Origin: Pontixanthobacter gangjinensis
Lineage (GTDB): Bacteria; Pseudomonadota; Alphaproteobacteria; Sphingomonadales; Sphingomonadaceae
Length of the DNA: 64,000 nucleotides
NCBI RefSeq assembly: GCF_009827545.1
Contig: NZ_WTYS01000001.1
Span: 1,823,772 to 1,887,771, forward strand
Direction: 5' to 3'
The stretch's first letter is position 1, and each line of letters begins with the position of its first letter. The notes beneath the pieces were generated by a model. That model did no database searches. It saw only the letters and a list, made by a program, of their open reading frames with translations, and had not been told where the DNA came from. The translations under genes and the position numbers were made by a program. Of the stretch, positions 18,571 to 26,892 are shown piece after piece.

Positions 18571-19539
18571 TCAGCCGCCCATTGCGCTGGCAAGGGCTGT
18601 CAGCAGCCCGATATTAACAAGGATATTGAACGGGAAAGTGATGCTGAGTGACATAGTCAGATAAATTCCTGCATCAGCTTGGGGCAGAGCGAGCCTCATT
18701 GCCGCTGGAACCGCAATATAGCTGGCACTGGCACACAGCACACCAAAGGCGGCGGTAGAACCGATATCGAGCCCGATTGCGGTGCCTGTTAATACGCCAA
18801 GTGTGCCGTTAATCAGCGGTAATGCAATGGCGATTACTACTAGGCGCCATGTAATCGACTTTGCATCCATAATCCGGCGTGCAGCAATCAAACCCATATC
18901 GAGTAGGAACAGGCAAAGCACGCCTTTGAACCCTGCTTGGAAAAACGAGCTGACTTCTTCGAAGCCACCTGGGCCAGCGATCACACCGATTGCAAAGCTA
19001 CCGAGTAACAAGACAACCGAAGCATTGAGGAAGACTTCCCTCATCATGTCTTTCCGGTCATCTGACCCGTCGGTATTACTGAGGCCCTTGGCTAGCATCA
19101 GGCCGCTCAAAATGGCGGGTGTTTCCATTGCCGCCATAACTGCAACCATGAAACCGGCAGCGGGAAGGGCGGACAATTCGAGAATTTCAACTGCTGTCAC
19201 AAAAGTGACGACACTGACCGAACCATAATGCGCCGCGACCGCCCCCGAATTCAGCTTATCAAGTTTGCCGAAGCTTTTGAGCACCGCGTAAGCTAGATAA
19301 GGCAGCACAAAACTGGCCACAATCCCGGCCGCGAGAGCTGATCCGACAGTGATATCGATCCCGGATTTGGCGACCGCTACGCCGCCTTTCATCCCAATCG
19401 CAGCCATAAGATAGAGCGACATCCCTTTCGCCAAGGCTTCGGGAATAGCGAGGTCCGAGCGCACGAATGCGGCAAACATGCCCAGAATGAAAAACATCAC
19501 GACTGGCGACGTGAATGTTTGAAGAGCCATTGAGTCCAT
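18571..19539 (-). CDS. sbtA: SbtA-family sodium-dependent bicarbonate transporter
   Basis: About 322 residues with some ten hydrophobic helices in the inverted-repeat arrangement of the SbtA (DUF897) family. Marks include IPEALAKGMSLYLMAAIGMKGG, AVAAHYGSVSVVTFVTAVE and CASASYIAVPAAMRLALPQA. The cyanobacterial member imports HCO3- with Na+. The start is the ATG at 19539 (a GTG one codon upstream and an ATG at 19530 are alternatives). Linkage to a PII-like gene and carbonic anhydrase strongly supports bicarbonate transport. Confidence 0.88.
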   Translation of the reverse strand: MDSMALQTFTSPVVMFFILGMFAAFVRSDLAIPEALAKGMSLYLMAAIGMKGGVAVAKSGIDITVGSALAAGIVASFVLPYLAYAVLKSFGKLDKLNSGAVAAHYGSVSVVTFVTAVEILELSALPAAGFMVAVMAAMETPAILSGLMLAKGLSNTDGSDDRKDMMREVFLNASVVLLLGSFAIGVIAGPGGFEEVSSFFQAGFKGVLCLFLLDMGLIAARRIMDAKSITWRLVVIAIALPLINGTLGVLTGTAIGLDIGSTAAFGVLCASASYIAVPAAMRLALPQADAGIYLTMSLSITFPFNILVNIGLLTALASAMGG

Positions 19540-19673
19540 CACGATGTGCTAGCGCCGCGAATGTTGATGGGCAATAACGCCGCAAATTCATCCACCATTA
19601 CGCATTTGCATTGGATTTCTGGAGCCGGCTGCGGGGCATTGCGGAGATAGCACAAGCGCCCTAAATAGACCCT

Positions 19674-20615
19674 ATGAACGACCTCTCCCCAAATTCATCA
19701 GCACATCCCGACCGTCCGGCACGTCAACGCAAGCCAGACTGGATCCGGGTAAAGGCTCCGATTAGCAAAGCCTATCATGAGACGCGTAATTTGATGCGCG
19801 AACTCAACCTGAACACGGTATGTGAAGAAGCAGCGTGCCCCAATATCGGCGAGTGCTGGAGCAAAAAGCACGCAACCGTGATGATTTTGGGCGATGTGTG
19901 CACACGCGCCTGCGCATTTTGTAATGTAAAAACAGGCATGCCGCGTATCGTCGATCCGATGGAGCCGGAGAATACTGCGATTGCCGCGGGCAAAATGGGG
20001 CTTGAACATATTGTCATCACATCAGTTGACCGCGATGATTTGCCAGATGGCGGCGCGAGCCAGTTCGTCAAAGTTATCAAAGCGCTTCGCCGCGAAACGC
20101 CAAACACAACTATCGAAATTCTTACGCCCGATTTTCGCGGAAAAATGCGCGCTGCGGTGGAGGCGATCTGTGAGGCTGGACCGGATGTGTACAATCACAA
20201 TCTGGAAACTGTGCCGCGCCTGTATCCGACCATCCGGCCCGGCGCGCGCTATTATGCTTCTCTGAGATTGCTGGAAGAAGTGAAAAGCCACAATCCGATG
20301 ATATTCACCAAATCGGGCATCATGCTCGGGCTTGGAGAGCAGCGCTTAGAAGTTCATCAGGTGATGGACGACATGCGCTGCGCCGACGTCGATTTCATGA
20401 CGATGGGTCAATATCTACAGCCAACGCCAAAACATGCAGCGGTCGAAGATTTTGTTACACCCAAAGCATTCGATGCGTTTGGAGCAATTGCCCGCGCCAA
20501 AGGGTTCTTGCAGGTTGCATCAACACCTTTGACCCGATCAAGCTATCACGCCGGCGATGATTTCGCTGAAATGCGCGCTGCACGTGAGGCGAAACTGGCC
20601 AAACAGAGGGCCTGA
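19674..20615 (+). CDS. lipA: Lipoyl synthase
   Basis: LipA inserts two sulfurs into octanoyl-lipoyl domains using radical SAM chemistry. The auxiliary cluster cysteines are C50, C55 and C61 (CX4CX5C) and the radical-SAM cysteines are C76, C80 and C83 (CX3CX2C). The C-terminal [10 protein letters not shown] motif has the Ser that ligates the auxiliary cluster. Its targets include the lipoyl domains of PdhB and AceF in this window. The stop overlaps the next start (TGATG). Confidence 0.97.
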   Translation: MNDLSPNSSAHPDRPARQRKPDWIRVKAPISKAYHETRNLMRELNLNTVCEEAACPNIGECWSKKHATVMILGDVCTRACAFCNVKTGMPRIVDPMEPENTAIAAGKMGLEHIVITSVDRDDLPDGGASQFVKVIKALRRETPNTTIEILTPDFRGKMRAAVEAICEAGPDVYNHNLETVPRLYPTIRPGARYYASLRLLEEVKSHNPMIFTKSGIMLGLGEQRLEVHQVMDDMRCADVDFMTMGQYLQPTPKHAAVEDFVTPKAFDAFGAIARAKGFLQVASTPLTRSSYHAGDDFAEMRAAREAKLAKQRA

Positions 20616-21076
20616 TGCCCGGCATTCGCGAAAAACGGGCCCTGCCTTACAGCTGCGAGCAAATGTTTGATCTTGTGGCTGACGTTGCGCGCTACAAGGA
20701 ATTCCTGCCGTGGGTTGTGGCGACGCGAGTACGATCGAACAGTGAGACTGAAATGACTGCCGATATGGTTGTTGGCTTTAAGTCACTCCGTGAAAGCTTT
20801 ACGTCTCACGTCAAGAAAGACCATCCAAATTCGCTTACGGTCCATTACGTCGACGGGCCGCTGCGCGATTTGGACAACACTTGGGGCTTCACTCCGACAG
20901 CTAATGGCGGTTGCGAGGTTGATTTTTGTGTCGATTTTACGTTTAAAAACCGCGTATTCGAAGCGCTGGCGGGGCAATATTTTGATCGCGCCTTCCGTAA
21001 AATGGTGGCCGCTTTTGAAGCGCGCGCAGACGACCTTTACGGCAGCAACAATTCAAGCGCGCACATCGTCGCCTGA
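20615..21076 (+). CDS. COQ10/RatA-type START-domain protein
   Basis: This 153-residue protein matches the polyketide cyclase/START family of mitochondrial COQ10 and bacterial RatA: it opens REKRALPYSCEQMFDLVADVARYKEFLPW and ends with the amphipathic RAFRKMVAAFEARADDLY helix. Family members bind ubiquinone and aid its delivery. The E. coli RatA toxin name reflects ribosome association and may not apply here. It is coupled to lipA, and its last 40 bases overlap the convergent cinA gene. Confidence 0.86.
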   Translation: MPGIREKRALPYSCEQMFDLVADVARYKEFLPWVVATRVRSNSETEMTADMVVGFKSLRESFTSHVKKDHPNSLTVHYVDGPLRDLDNTWGFTPTANGGCEVDFCVDFTFKNRVFEALAGQYFDRAFRKMVAAFEARADDLYGSNNSSAHIVA

Positions 21077-21537
21077 TGCCGCACTTCGGCCCGGCTTAAT
21101 TCGCCGAAACTCTTGAGTTCCCCATCCGGCTCTTCTTCGGTGTCGCGTGTTGCGCGAGCGAACACGACAGTGCCAACTGGCTTCAATGCGGTCCCGCCAT
21201 CTGGGCCAGCAACGCCGCTGATTGCTACAGCGATATCTGCATTGCTGTTCTTCAAGGCACCCTGCGCCATCGCCCACACACAAGCGATAGAAACAGCGCC
21301 AAATGTTTCGATAATGTCGCTTGCGACATCAAGATCTTCCATCTTCGCTTCGTTGGAATAGGTCACGAAGCCCCGTTCCAAAACGGCAGAGGAGCCCGGG
21401 ATTTCGGTCAGTGCAGACGCTACCAAGCCGCCAGTGCAGCTTTCCGCGAGCGCAATCTTACGGCCAATCTTGGCATTTTCTTCAACGACTTTGCGGGCCA
21501 ACGCGTTGATGTCATCAGGCAAAAGCGACTTCATCAT
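21037..21537 (-). CDS. CinA-family nicotinamide-nucleotide amidohydrolase
   Basis: This 166-residue protein corresponds to the C-terminal CinA domain (PncC), which deamidates nicotinamide mononucleotide to nicotinate mononucleotide. Signatures are LAESCTGGLVASALTEIPGSS, FVTYSNEAK and AVAISGVAGPDGGTALKPVGTV. The N-terminal molybdopterin-binding-like domain of full-length CinA is absent, as in many stand-alone PncC proteins. The ATG at 21537 overlaps the stop of the upstream secreted-protein gene (ATGA). Confidence 0.92.
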   Translation of the reverse strand: MMKSLLPDDINALARKVVEENAKIGRKIALAESCTGGLVASALTEIPGSSAVLERGFVTYSNEAKMEDLDVASDIIETFGAVSIACVWAMAQGALKNSNADIAVAISGVAGPDGGTALKPVGTVVFARATRDTEEEPDGELKSFGELSRAEVRHQATMCALELLLP

Positions 21538-22076
21538 TTTTCTTTCACCGGACAAATTTTAGGATTTTGAATATCAGGAATGATGTCGAATATAGTCGAG
21601 ACTAGGGTTCCAAAATTTTGCGGCGGTAGAGGAGCAAGAGGTTCGAGAACCCGCTCAATCTTTTCGCAATCCGCCGACTTAATGCTTTTTCCTAACTCAG
21701 CTTCGATCATGAGTTCGAAGAATGGGCGAAGCAATTCTGGCGGCAGACTGTCAAACAATGTCGACATCTCGTCATCTTTCGCGTCCCTAACCGCGAAGGT
21801 TTTGAAGAAGGAATATGCGCCGGGCCAGGCTTTCTCCTGAAGCCCTGCATATCGCGATATGAATATCTCGCCTTCGCGCGCGACAAAACCGTCGCTTTCC
21901 AATTGACCGCTGCATTTCTCTTGGAAAGCGGAATAGGCAACAGGCATCACGAACAACACCGCGTCCGTCAAATCCTCCTGCTTGACACAAGTCTGCCCCG
22001 CTTCTTGGGCAGAAGTGACTTGCGCCGATATTAGCGCAGCCAGCGCGATTGTTGTGGCCGTGAATCTGCTTTTCAT
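21534..22076 (-). CDS. Secreted protein of unknown function
   Basis: This 180-residue protein has a clear Sec signal peptide (TATTIALAALISAQVTSA, cleavage near Ala-Gln). The mature part has four Cys, spaced as two possible disulfides (C30, C55, C132, C175 approximately), and is helical in appearance. I do not recognise a family. It lies 6 bases after ispDF and overlaps cinA by 4 bases, so it belongs to a three-gene operon without sharing an obvious role. Confidence 0.72.
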   Translation of the reverse strand: MKSRFTATTIALAALISAQVTSAQEAGQTCVKQEDLTDAVLFVMPVAYSAFQEKCSGQLESDGFVAREGEIFISRYAGLQEKAWPGAYSFFKTFAVRDAKDDEMSTLFDSLPPELLRPFFELMIEAELGKSIKSADCEKIERVLEPLAPLPPQNFGTLVSTIFDIIPDIQNPKICPVKEK

Positions 22077-22082
22077 GAGAGA

Positions 22083-23246
22083 TCAACTTCCTCTTATCAC
22101 TGTAGCGATCGCTTGCGCCGCGATACCCTCTTGTCGGCCAGCAAAACCCAGACGCTCTGTAGTCGTGGCTTTGACACTCACTAGGCCGATGTCAACGCCC
22201 AGCAACTCCGCTATCGCGCCGCGCATTGCATCACGGTAAGGGCCGATTTTCGGCGCTTCGCAGATGATTGTCAGATCGACATTACCGATTTGATAGCCAG
22301 CTTCGGCAACCAAAGACGCTGCATGTTCAACAAATTTGGAGGAGGCAGCGCCTTTCCAGCGTGGGTCGCTTGGGGGGAAATGCTGCCCTATATCGCCTGC
22401 TGCAACGGCCCCCAATAGAGCGTCGACCACAGCGTGCAGTGCGACATCTGCATCGCTGTGCCCAGAAAGCCCCTTTTCGTGATCTATCTTAATCCCGCCG
22501 AGCCAGAGCTCTTCGCCAGCTACCAAGCGGTGGACATCATATCCCATGCCAGTTCGCATTGCTGGCAAATCACTCATGAAATCCTCCGAAAAAGTCAGCT
22601 TCTTCAAATCTTCGTCGCCTTCCACATGGGCTACTTGCCCCCCATTAGCGATAAGGACTTGCGCGTCATCACCCGCATCTAGCGGTCCCTCCCAGTTTCG
22701 GTGGGCTTTGAGGATCGCATCAAAGTGGAACGCCTGCGGTGTCTGCACTCTGCGCAAATTGTCACGATCAGCTGAACCAGTCATCAGTCCGTTATGATCG
22801 AGTGACAGGCTATCCACTACGGGCAATACGGGAATTGCCCCCGGTATAGAGTCAAGCGCATTGAGCAATCGGTCGACCACGGCTGAAGGCAGGATTGGCC
22901 GCGCTGCATCATGGATCAATACATCGCGCGGCGCGGCGTTACTAAGACTTTCAAGCGCGGCGGAAACCGAGCCCTGTCTTGTTTCCGCTCCGACCACAAA
23001 GTGGACGTTTTTAATCCCTTGAAGCGTCTTTGAAGCGATCTCTTGGGTGTGATCAGGTATCGCTACAATTATCGGATTTGCGCCAGCTGCGGCAAGACTT
23101 TCAGCAGAATGCCTTAGCACCGGCTTCCCGCGCCAGATGGCAAATTGCTTGGGTAACGGTTGGCCCGCTCGCAGACCGCGGCCGGCTGCGACAATGATCG
23201 CAGCGAAACAGTTTCCGGTGCGGGGAAGGGGCGTATCCTTTACCAT
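22083..23246 (-). CDS. ispDF: Bifunctional IspD/IspF, MEP isoprenoid pathway
   Basis: The 387-residue protein fuses two MEP-pathway enzymes. Residues 12-225 are the CDP-ME synthase IspD (AAIIVAAGRGLRAG nucleotide-binding loop, DAARPILP, TPQAFHF). Residues 229-387 are the cyclodiphosphate synthase IspF, with metal ligands D237 and H239 in GYDVHR and the GHSDADVALHA motif. Fused IspDF is common in alphaproteobacteria. The intervening enzyme IspE is not in this window. Confidence 0.96.
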   Translation of the reverse strand: MVKDTPLPRTGNCFAAIIVAAGRGLRAGQPLPKQFAIWRGKPVLRHSAESLAAAGANPIIVAIPDHTQEIASKTLQGIKNVHFVVGAETRQGSVSAALESLSNAAPRDVLIHDAARPILPSAVVDRLLNALDSIPGAIPVLPVVDSLSLDHNGLMTGSADRDNLRRVQTPQAFHFDAILKAHRNWEGPLDAGDDAQVLIANGGQVAHVEGDEDLKKLTFSEDFMSDLPAMRTGMGYDVHRLVAGEELWLGGIKIDHEKGLSGHSDADVALHAVVDALLGAVAAGDIGQHFPPSDPRWKGAASSKFVEHAASLVAEAGYQIGNVDLTIICEAPKIGPYRDAMRGAIAELLGVDIGLVSVKATTTERLGFAGRQEGIAAQAIATVIRGS

Positions 23247-23323
23247 TTCCCAAGTGCGCTAGCTGCTTGCGCCCGATGCTGCAATGCACTATGCGCTGCC
23301 CAAATTTTAGGCACTGATTGATT

Positions 23324-24340
23324 ATGAGTAATATTCCAGCACCGCCCGTACTCTCGCCGATCCAGATTGGTGACGTTACGATTGATTGTCCGGTAATCCT
23401 CGCGCCGATGACTGGTGTGACCGATATGCCGTTCCGCACGCTCGTACGCCGTTATGGATCTGGCCTCAATGTAACCGAGATGATCGCGAGCCAGGCGATG
23501 ATCCGCGAAACCCGGCAGTCGCTGCAAAAGGCAGCCTGGCACCAAACGGAAGATCCGGTTTCCATGCAGCTGGTCGGCTGCGATCCGGTATCCATGGGGG
23601 AGGCTGCAAAGCTCAATGAAGATCGCGGCGCCGCAATCATCGACATTAATTTCGGCTGCCCAGTGCGCAAAGTGACCAACGGATTTGCCGGTTCGGCATT
23701 GATGCGTGAGATACCGCTCGCGACAAAGTTGATGGAGCATACGGTCAAATCTGTTCAGGTGCCCGTTACCGTCAAAATGCGCATGGGCTGGGACCATGAC
23801 AGTTTAAACGCTCCCGAGCTCGCGCATATCGCCGAGGATTTGGGTGTGAAAATGATTACCGTTCACGGACGTACTCGCAACCAGATGTATAAAGGCAGTG
23901 CGGATTGGAGCTTCATCCGCAAGGTCAAAGACGCGGTATCAATACCGGTTATAGTTAATGGTGATATTTGCGGTGTTGATGACGCTTCGGCAGCGTTGGA
24001 GCAATCGGGCGCGGATGGCGTGATGATAGGTCGCGGTGCCTATGGTAAACCGTGGCTGCTTGGCCAGATCATGCATTGGCTTAAGACGGGCGAGAGACTG
24101 GAAAGTCCGAGTTTCGGCGAGCAATATTCGGTGCTTATCGAACATTATAAGGGCATGCTCGACCATTACGGCCGTGAGGTGGGTAGCAAAGTCGCGCGCA
24201 AACATTTGGGTTGGTATACCAAGGGAATGCACGGTTCGGCTGAGTTCCGTAATCATGTGAATTTTATTGATGATCCAGATCAGGTGATGGGCGAACTGGA
24301 GCGTTTCTATGATCCGTTCATTCATCGCCGCGCTGCATGA
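23324..24340 (+). CDS. dusB: tRNA-dihydrouridine synthase
   Basis: This FMN enzyme reduces specific uridines in tRNA. It opens [20 protein letters not shown] (FMN-binding barrel start). The catalytic Cys is in [20 protein letters not shown], and [17 protein letters not shown] is the phosphate-binding end. The ATG at 23324 is preferred to a TTG two codons upstream. Its stop overlaps the ntrB start (ATGA); this dusB-ntrB linkage is typical of alphaproteobacteria, as dusB-fis is of enterobacteria. Confidence 0.94.
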   Translation: MSNIPAPPVLSPIQIGDVTIDCPVILAPMTGVTDMPFRTLVRRYGSGLNVTEMIASQAMIRETRQSLQKAAWHQTEDPVSMQLVGCDPVSMGEAAKLNEDRGAAIIDINFGCPVRKVTNGFAGSALMREIPLATKLMEHTVKSVQVPVTVKMRMGWDHDSLNAPELAHIAEDLGVKMITVHGRTRNQMYKGSADWSFIRKVKDAVSIPVIVNGDICGVDDASAALEQSGADGVMIGRGAYGKPWLLGQIMHWLKTGERLESPSFGEQYSVLIEHYKGMLDHYGREVGSKVARKHLGWYTKGMHGSAEFRNHVNFIDDPDQVMGELERFYDPFIHRRAA

Positions 24341-25395
24341 TTATCAAGGTTAAGCCAACTGCCGACGCACAGATTGCGGGGATGCTATTTGCGGTACTGT
24401 TGATTGATGATGCCCAAACAATTGCCGAGGCAAATCATGCTGCAGAAGATATGTTCGGGCGCAGCGCCGCGCGGATGATTGGGCATCCGCTCACAGAAAC
24501 GGTCAATTTTTTAGATCCCAAAATCATCAGCAGGCTGGTTTCAGCCGATGCGCAATTGGTTGCACGCGGGATAGCCATCGGGACTCCCCTCGGCGATAGG
24601 TTGATAAATTTGACTGTGTCGCCGATTATAACAGGTCAGGGCTGGAAAGTTTTGACATTCTCTGCCGCCGGGCAGGATGGAATGCGAGATGATCCCGATG
24701 CGCCAACGGCGCTGAAGGCCCCTGCGATACTGGCGCATGAAATCAAAAACCCATTGGCGGCAATCCGCGGTGCAGGGCAATTATTGGCCAGAAAACTGGG
24801 TGATAAAGACCGCAATCTGACTTCGATGATTTCAGATGAGGTCGACCGGATTGCGCGGCTGATCGACCGGATGCAGCAATTGGGAAGCAATCAATCCGAC
24901 CCTGTCGTGCCGATCAACTTGCATCAGTCAATCCGCAATGCAGCGGCAACGGTAAGAGCTGCGGTGAAGGATCGGGCTGAGCTTGTTGAGGAATTTGACC
25001 CTTCGCTCCCGGCAGTTTTGTCCAATGGCGATGCGTTGGAGCAGGTTTTGATCAATTTATTGTCCAACGCTGTCGACGCATGTGAAGGATGCCCTGCGCC
25101 GACGGTTACTGTGAAAACGCGCTTTGTTAGCGGACTGGCCTTCAACACAACAGGTTCTGGCAAATCGGTCCGCCTGCCAATTGAAGTGACCGTTAGCGAC
25201 AATGGACCGGGCATCGACCAATCTCTTACGGAGCATATTTTCGATCCCTTCGTTACTTCCAAGAAGAATGGTCAGGGATTGGGGCTCGCGCTCGTCAAGA
25301 AGATGGTTGGCGATATGGGCGGTCGGATTAGCCACAAACGCAATGATCTGCTGAAGTTAACCGAATTTCGTATCCACTTGGCCATCGCGGAATAG
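24337..25395 (+). CDS. ntrB: Nitrogen-regulation sensor kinase NtrB
   Basis: Soluble histidine kinase of 352 residues with an N-terminal PAS domain (about 15-110), the dimerisation/phosphotransfer domain with H134 in [14 protein letters not shown], and an ATPase domain with the N box ([12 protein letters not shown]), G1 (VSDNGPGI) and G2 (GQGLGLALV). NtrB phosphorylates and dephosphorylates NtrC according to nitrogen status sensed through PII. No membrane segment is present. It is followed 9 bases later by ntrC. Confidence 0.95.
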   Translation: MIIKVKPTADAQIAGMLFAVLLIDDAQTIAEANHAAEDMFGRSAARMIGHPLTETVNFLDPKIISRLVSADAQLVARGIAIGTPLGDRLINLTVSPIITGQGWKVLTFSAAGQDGMRDDPDAPTALKAPAILAHEIKNPLAAIRGAGQLLARKLGDKDRNLTSMISDEVDRIARLIDRMQQLGSNQSDPVVPINLHQSIRNAAATVRAAVKDRAELVEEFDPSLPAVLSNGDALEQVLINLLSNAVDACEGCPAPTVTVKTRFVSGLAFNTTGSGKSVRLPIEVTVSDNGPGIDQSLTEHIFDPFVTSKKNGQGLGLALVKKMVGDMGGRISHKRNDLLKLTEFRIHLAIAE

Positions 25396-25404
25396 GAGGC
25401 GGAC

Positions 25405-26811
25405 ATGCGCAAGATCCTGCTGGTTGAAGATGATGCTGCGATCGCCACCGTAGTTACCGCTGCGCTGGAAGAAGAGGGCTTTGAAATTCTGCGCTGCGAA
25501 AGTCTCCTGGAGCGCGATAAGGCACTTGCCCAAGGTGGGTTCGCGGCAATGCTCACTGATGTCATGTTGACCGATGGTGACGGGATAGAAACCTTGCCAG
25601 AGGTGATCGTTCAGCATCCTAAGATGCCGGTTATTATTCTTTCAGCGCAAAACACGCTCGATACGGCGGTTAGGGCCACCGAAACCGGTGCTTTCGAGTA
25701 TTTCCCCAAGCCGTTTGACCTGGACGAACTGGTTCGGGCCGTGTCGCAAGCAGTTGGAAATCGAACTGATAGTGCGGCTGACATTGAAGAATCTGGTGAT
25801 GGTTTGCCGCTGGTTGGCCGTAGCCAAGCGATGCAGGGTGTCTACCGTATGATTACTCGCGTTTTGCGAAATGATCTAACTGTGCTGATTTTGGGTGAAT
25901 CGGGCACAGGTAAGGAATTGGTAGCAGAGGCCATTCATCAGCTCGGACACAGAAAGACCGGTCCATTTGTTGCGGTCAATGCTGCTGCTATTCCGGCCGA
26001 TTTGATAGAGAGCGAATTGTTCGGTCACGAGAAAGGGGCATTCACCGGCGCGGTTACGCAATCAATTGGCAAGTTCGAGCAAGCCAATGGAGGGACCTTG
26101 TTCCTCGATGAAATCGGGGATATGCCAATTGAGGCTCAAACCAGATTGCTGCGTACGCTCCAGTCCGGCCGCATTCGCCGTGTCGGCGGAAGGCAGGAAA
26201 TTGCAATCAATGTCAGGATTGTTGCGGCGACTAACCGCAACCTGGAACCAATGATCGCGGCGGGGACATTCCGCGAAGATCTGTTTTATCGACTCAATGT
26301 CGTTCCGGTCCAATTGCCACCGTTGCGTGAACGCCGCGATGATATCGAAGCTTTGGCCGGGCATTTTTTGAAACTTGCGGTGACCGAGGGATTGCCCTTG
26401 AGGCAAATCGACAGTGCCGCGCTTGAACTGCTCAGCGCGCACAGCTGGCCCGGTAATGTCCGTGAATTCCGCAACACGATGTACCGCCTCATCCTGCTAT
26501 CACGCGACGATGTAATTGATCGCGAAAGTGTCGCCGAAATTCTTGAAGCAAGCGCGAGATCCGAAGCTGTTTCGATTGATCACGGGTTCGGTCCCGCGTT
26601 GCAAAGTTGGATGGAGCGTGCGAATCCGGCCGCTGGCACGGTCTATCATGCGGCAGAAGCAGCATTTGAAAAACCGTTATTTGAATGGGCTCTGCGTCAA
26701 ACCGGCGGCAATCAGCTCAAAGCCGCGCGCATTTTGGGGATAAACCGCAACACGTTGCGCAAGAGGATCGGCGAATTATCCATAGAGCCTGAAGATTTTT
26801 CAGCTTCATAA
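25405..26811 (+). CDS. ntrC: Nitrogen-regulation response regulator NtrC
   Basis: Three-domain sigma-54 activator of 468 residues. The receiver has D52 as phosphoacceptor. The AAA+ domain has Walker A GESGTGK at 164-170, the sigma-54-contacting GAFTGA loop at 211-216, and Walker B LFLDEIGD at about 232-239. A Fis-type helix-turn-helix follows at the C-terminus ([22 protein letters not shown]). All key residues are intact, so it should activate sigma-54 promoters for nitrogen assimilation genes. A terminator hairpin begins at its stop codon. Confidence 0.96.
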   Translation: MRKILLVEDDAAIATVVTAALEEEGFEILRCESLLERDKALAQGGFAAMLTDVMLTDGDGIETLPEVIVQHPKMPVIILSAQNTLDTAVRATETGAFEYFPKPFDLDELVRAVSQAVGNRTDSAADIEESGDGLPLVGRSQAMQGVYRMITRVLRNDLTVLILGESGTGKELVAEAIHQLGHRKTGPFVAVNAAAIPADLIESELFGHEKGAFTGAVTQSIGKFEQANGGTLFLDEIGDMPIEAQTRLLRTLQSGRIRRVGGRQEIAINVRIVAATNRNLEPMIAAGTFREDLFYRLNVVPVQLPPLRERRDDIEALAGHFLKLAVTEGLPLRQIDSAALELLSAHSWPGNVREFRNTMYRLILLSRDDVIDRESVAEILEASARSEAVSIDHGFGPALQSWMERANPAAGTVYHAAEAAFEKPLFEWALRQTGGNQLKAARILGINRNTLRKRIGELSIEPEDFSAS

Positions 26812-26831
26812 GCGCCGGTAGGCGCTGTTTT
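26811..26831 (+). terminator. Terminator after ntrC
   Basis: AGCGCC and GGCGCT form a 6-bp stem with a GGTA loop, followed by GTTTT. It overlaps the ntrC stop codon by one base and would separate ntrBC transcription from ntrYX. Confidence 0.7.
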
Positions 26832-26882
26832 ACAACGTCTCACCGAAAAACTGCTTGCATAATTACAACACTATCGTTGTAA
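26830..26882. repeat. Three TTACAAC elements before ntrY, two inverted
   Basis: TTACAAC occurs at 26830-26836 and 26863-26869, with its reverse complement GTTGTAA at 26876-26882. The last two form an inverted repeat with a 6-base spacer ending 10 bases before the ntrY start. It could be an operator in the ntrY promoter or a hairpin over the translation start. Confidence 0.55.
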
Positions 26883-26892
26883 GTATGCCACT

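Noticed and set aside
23240-23797. 185-codon minus-strand frame antisense to dusB
   Set aside because: Shadow of dusB; no ribosome site, and it runs into the divergent promoter region.
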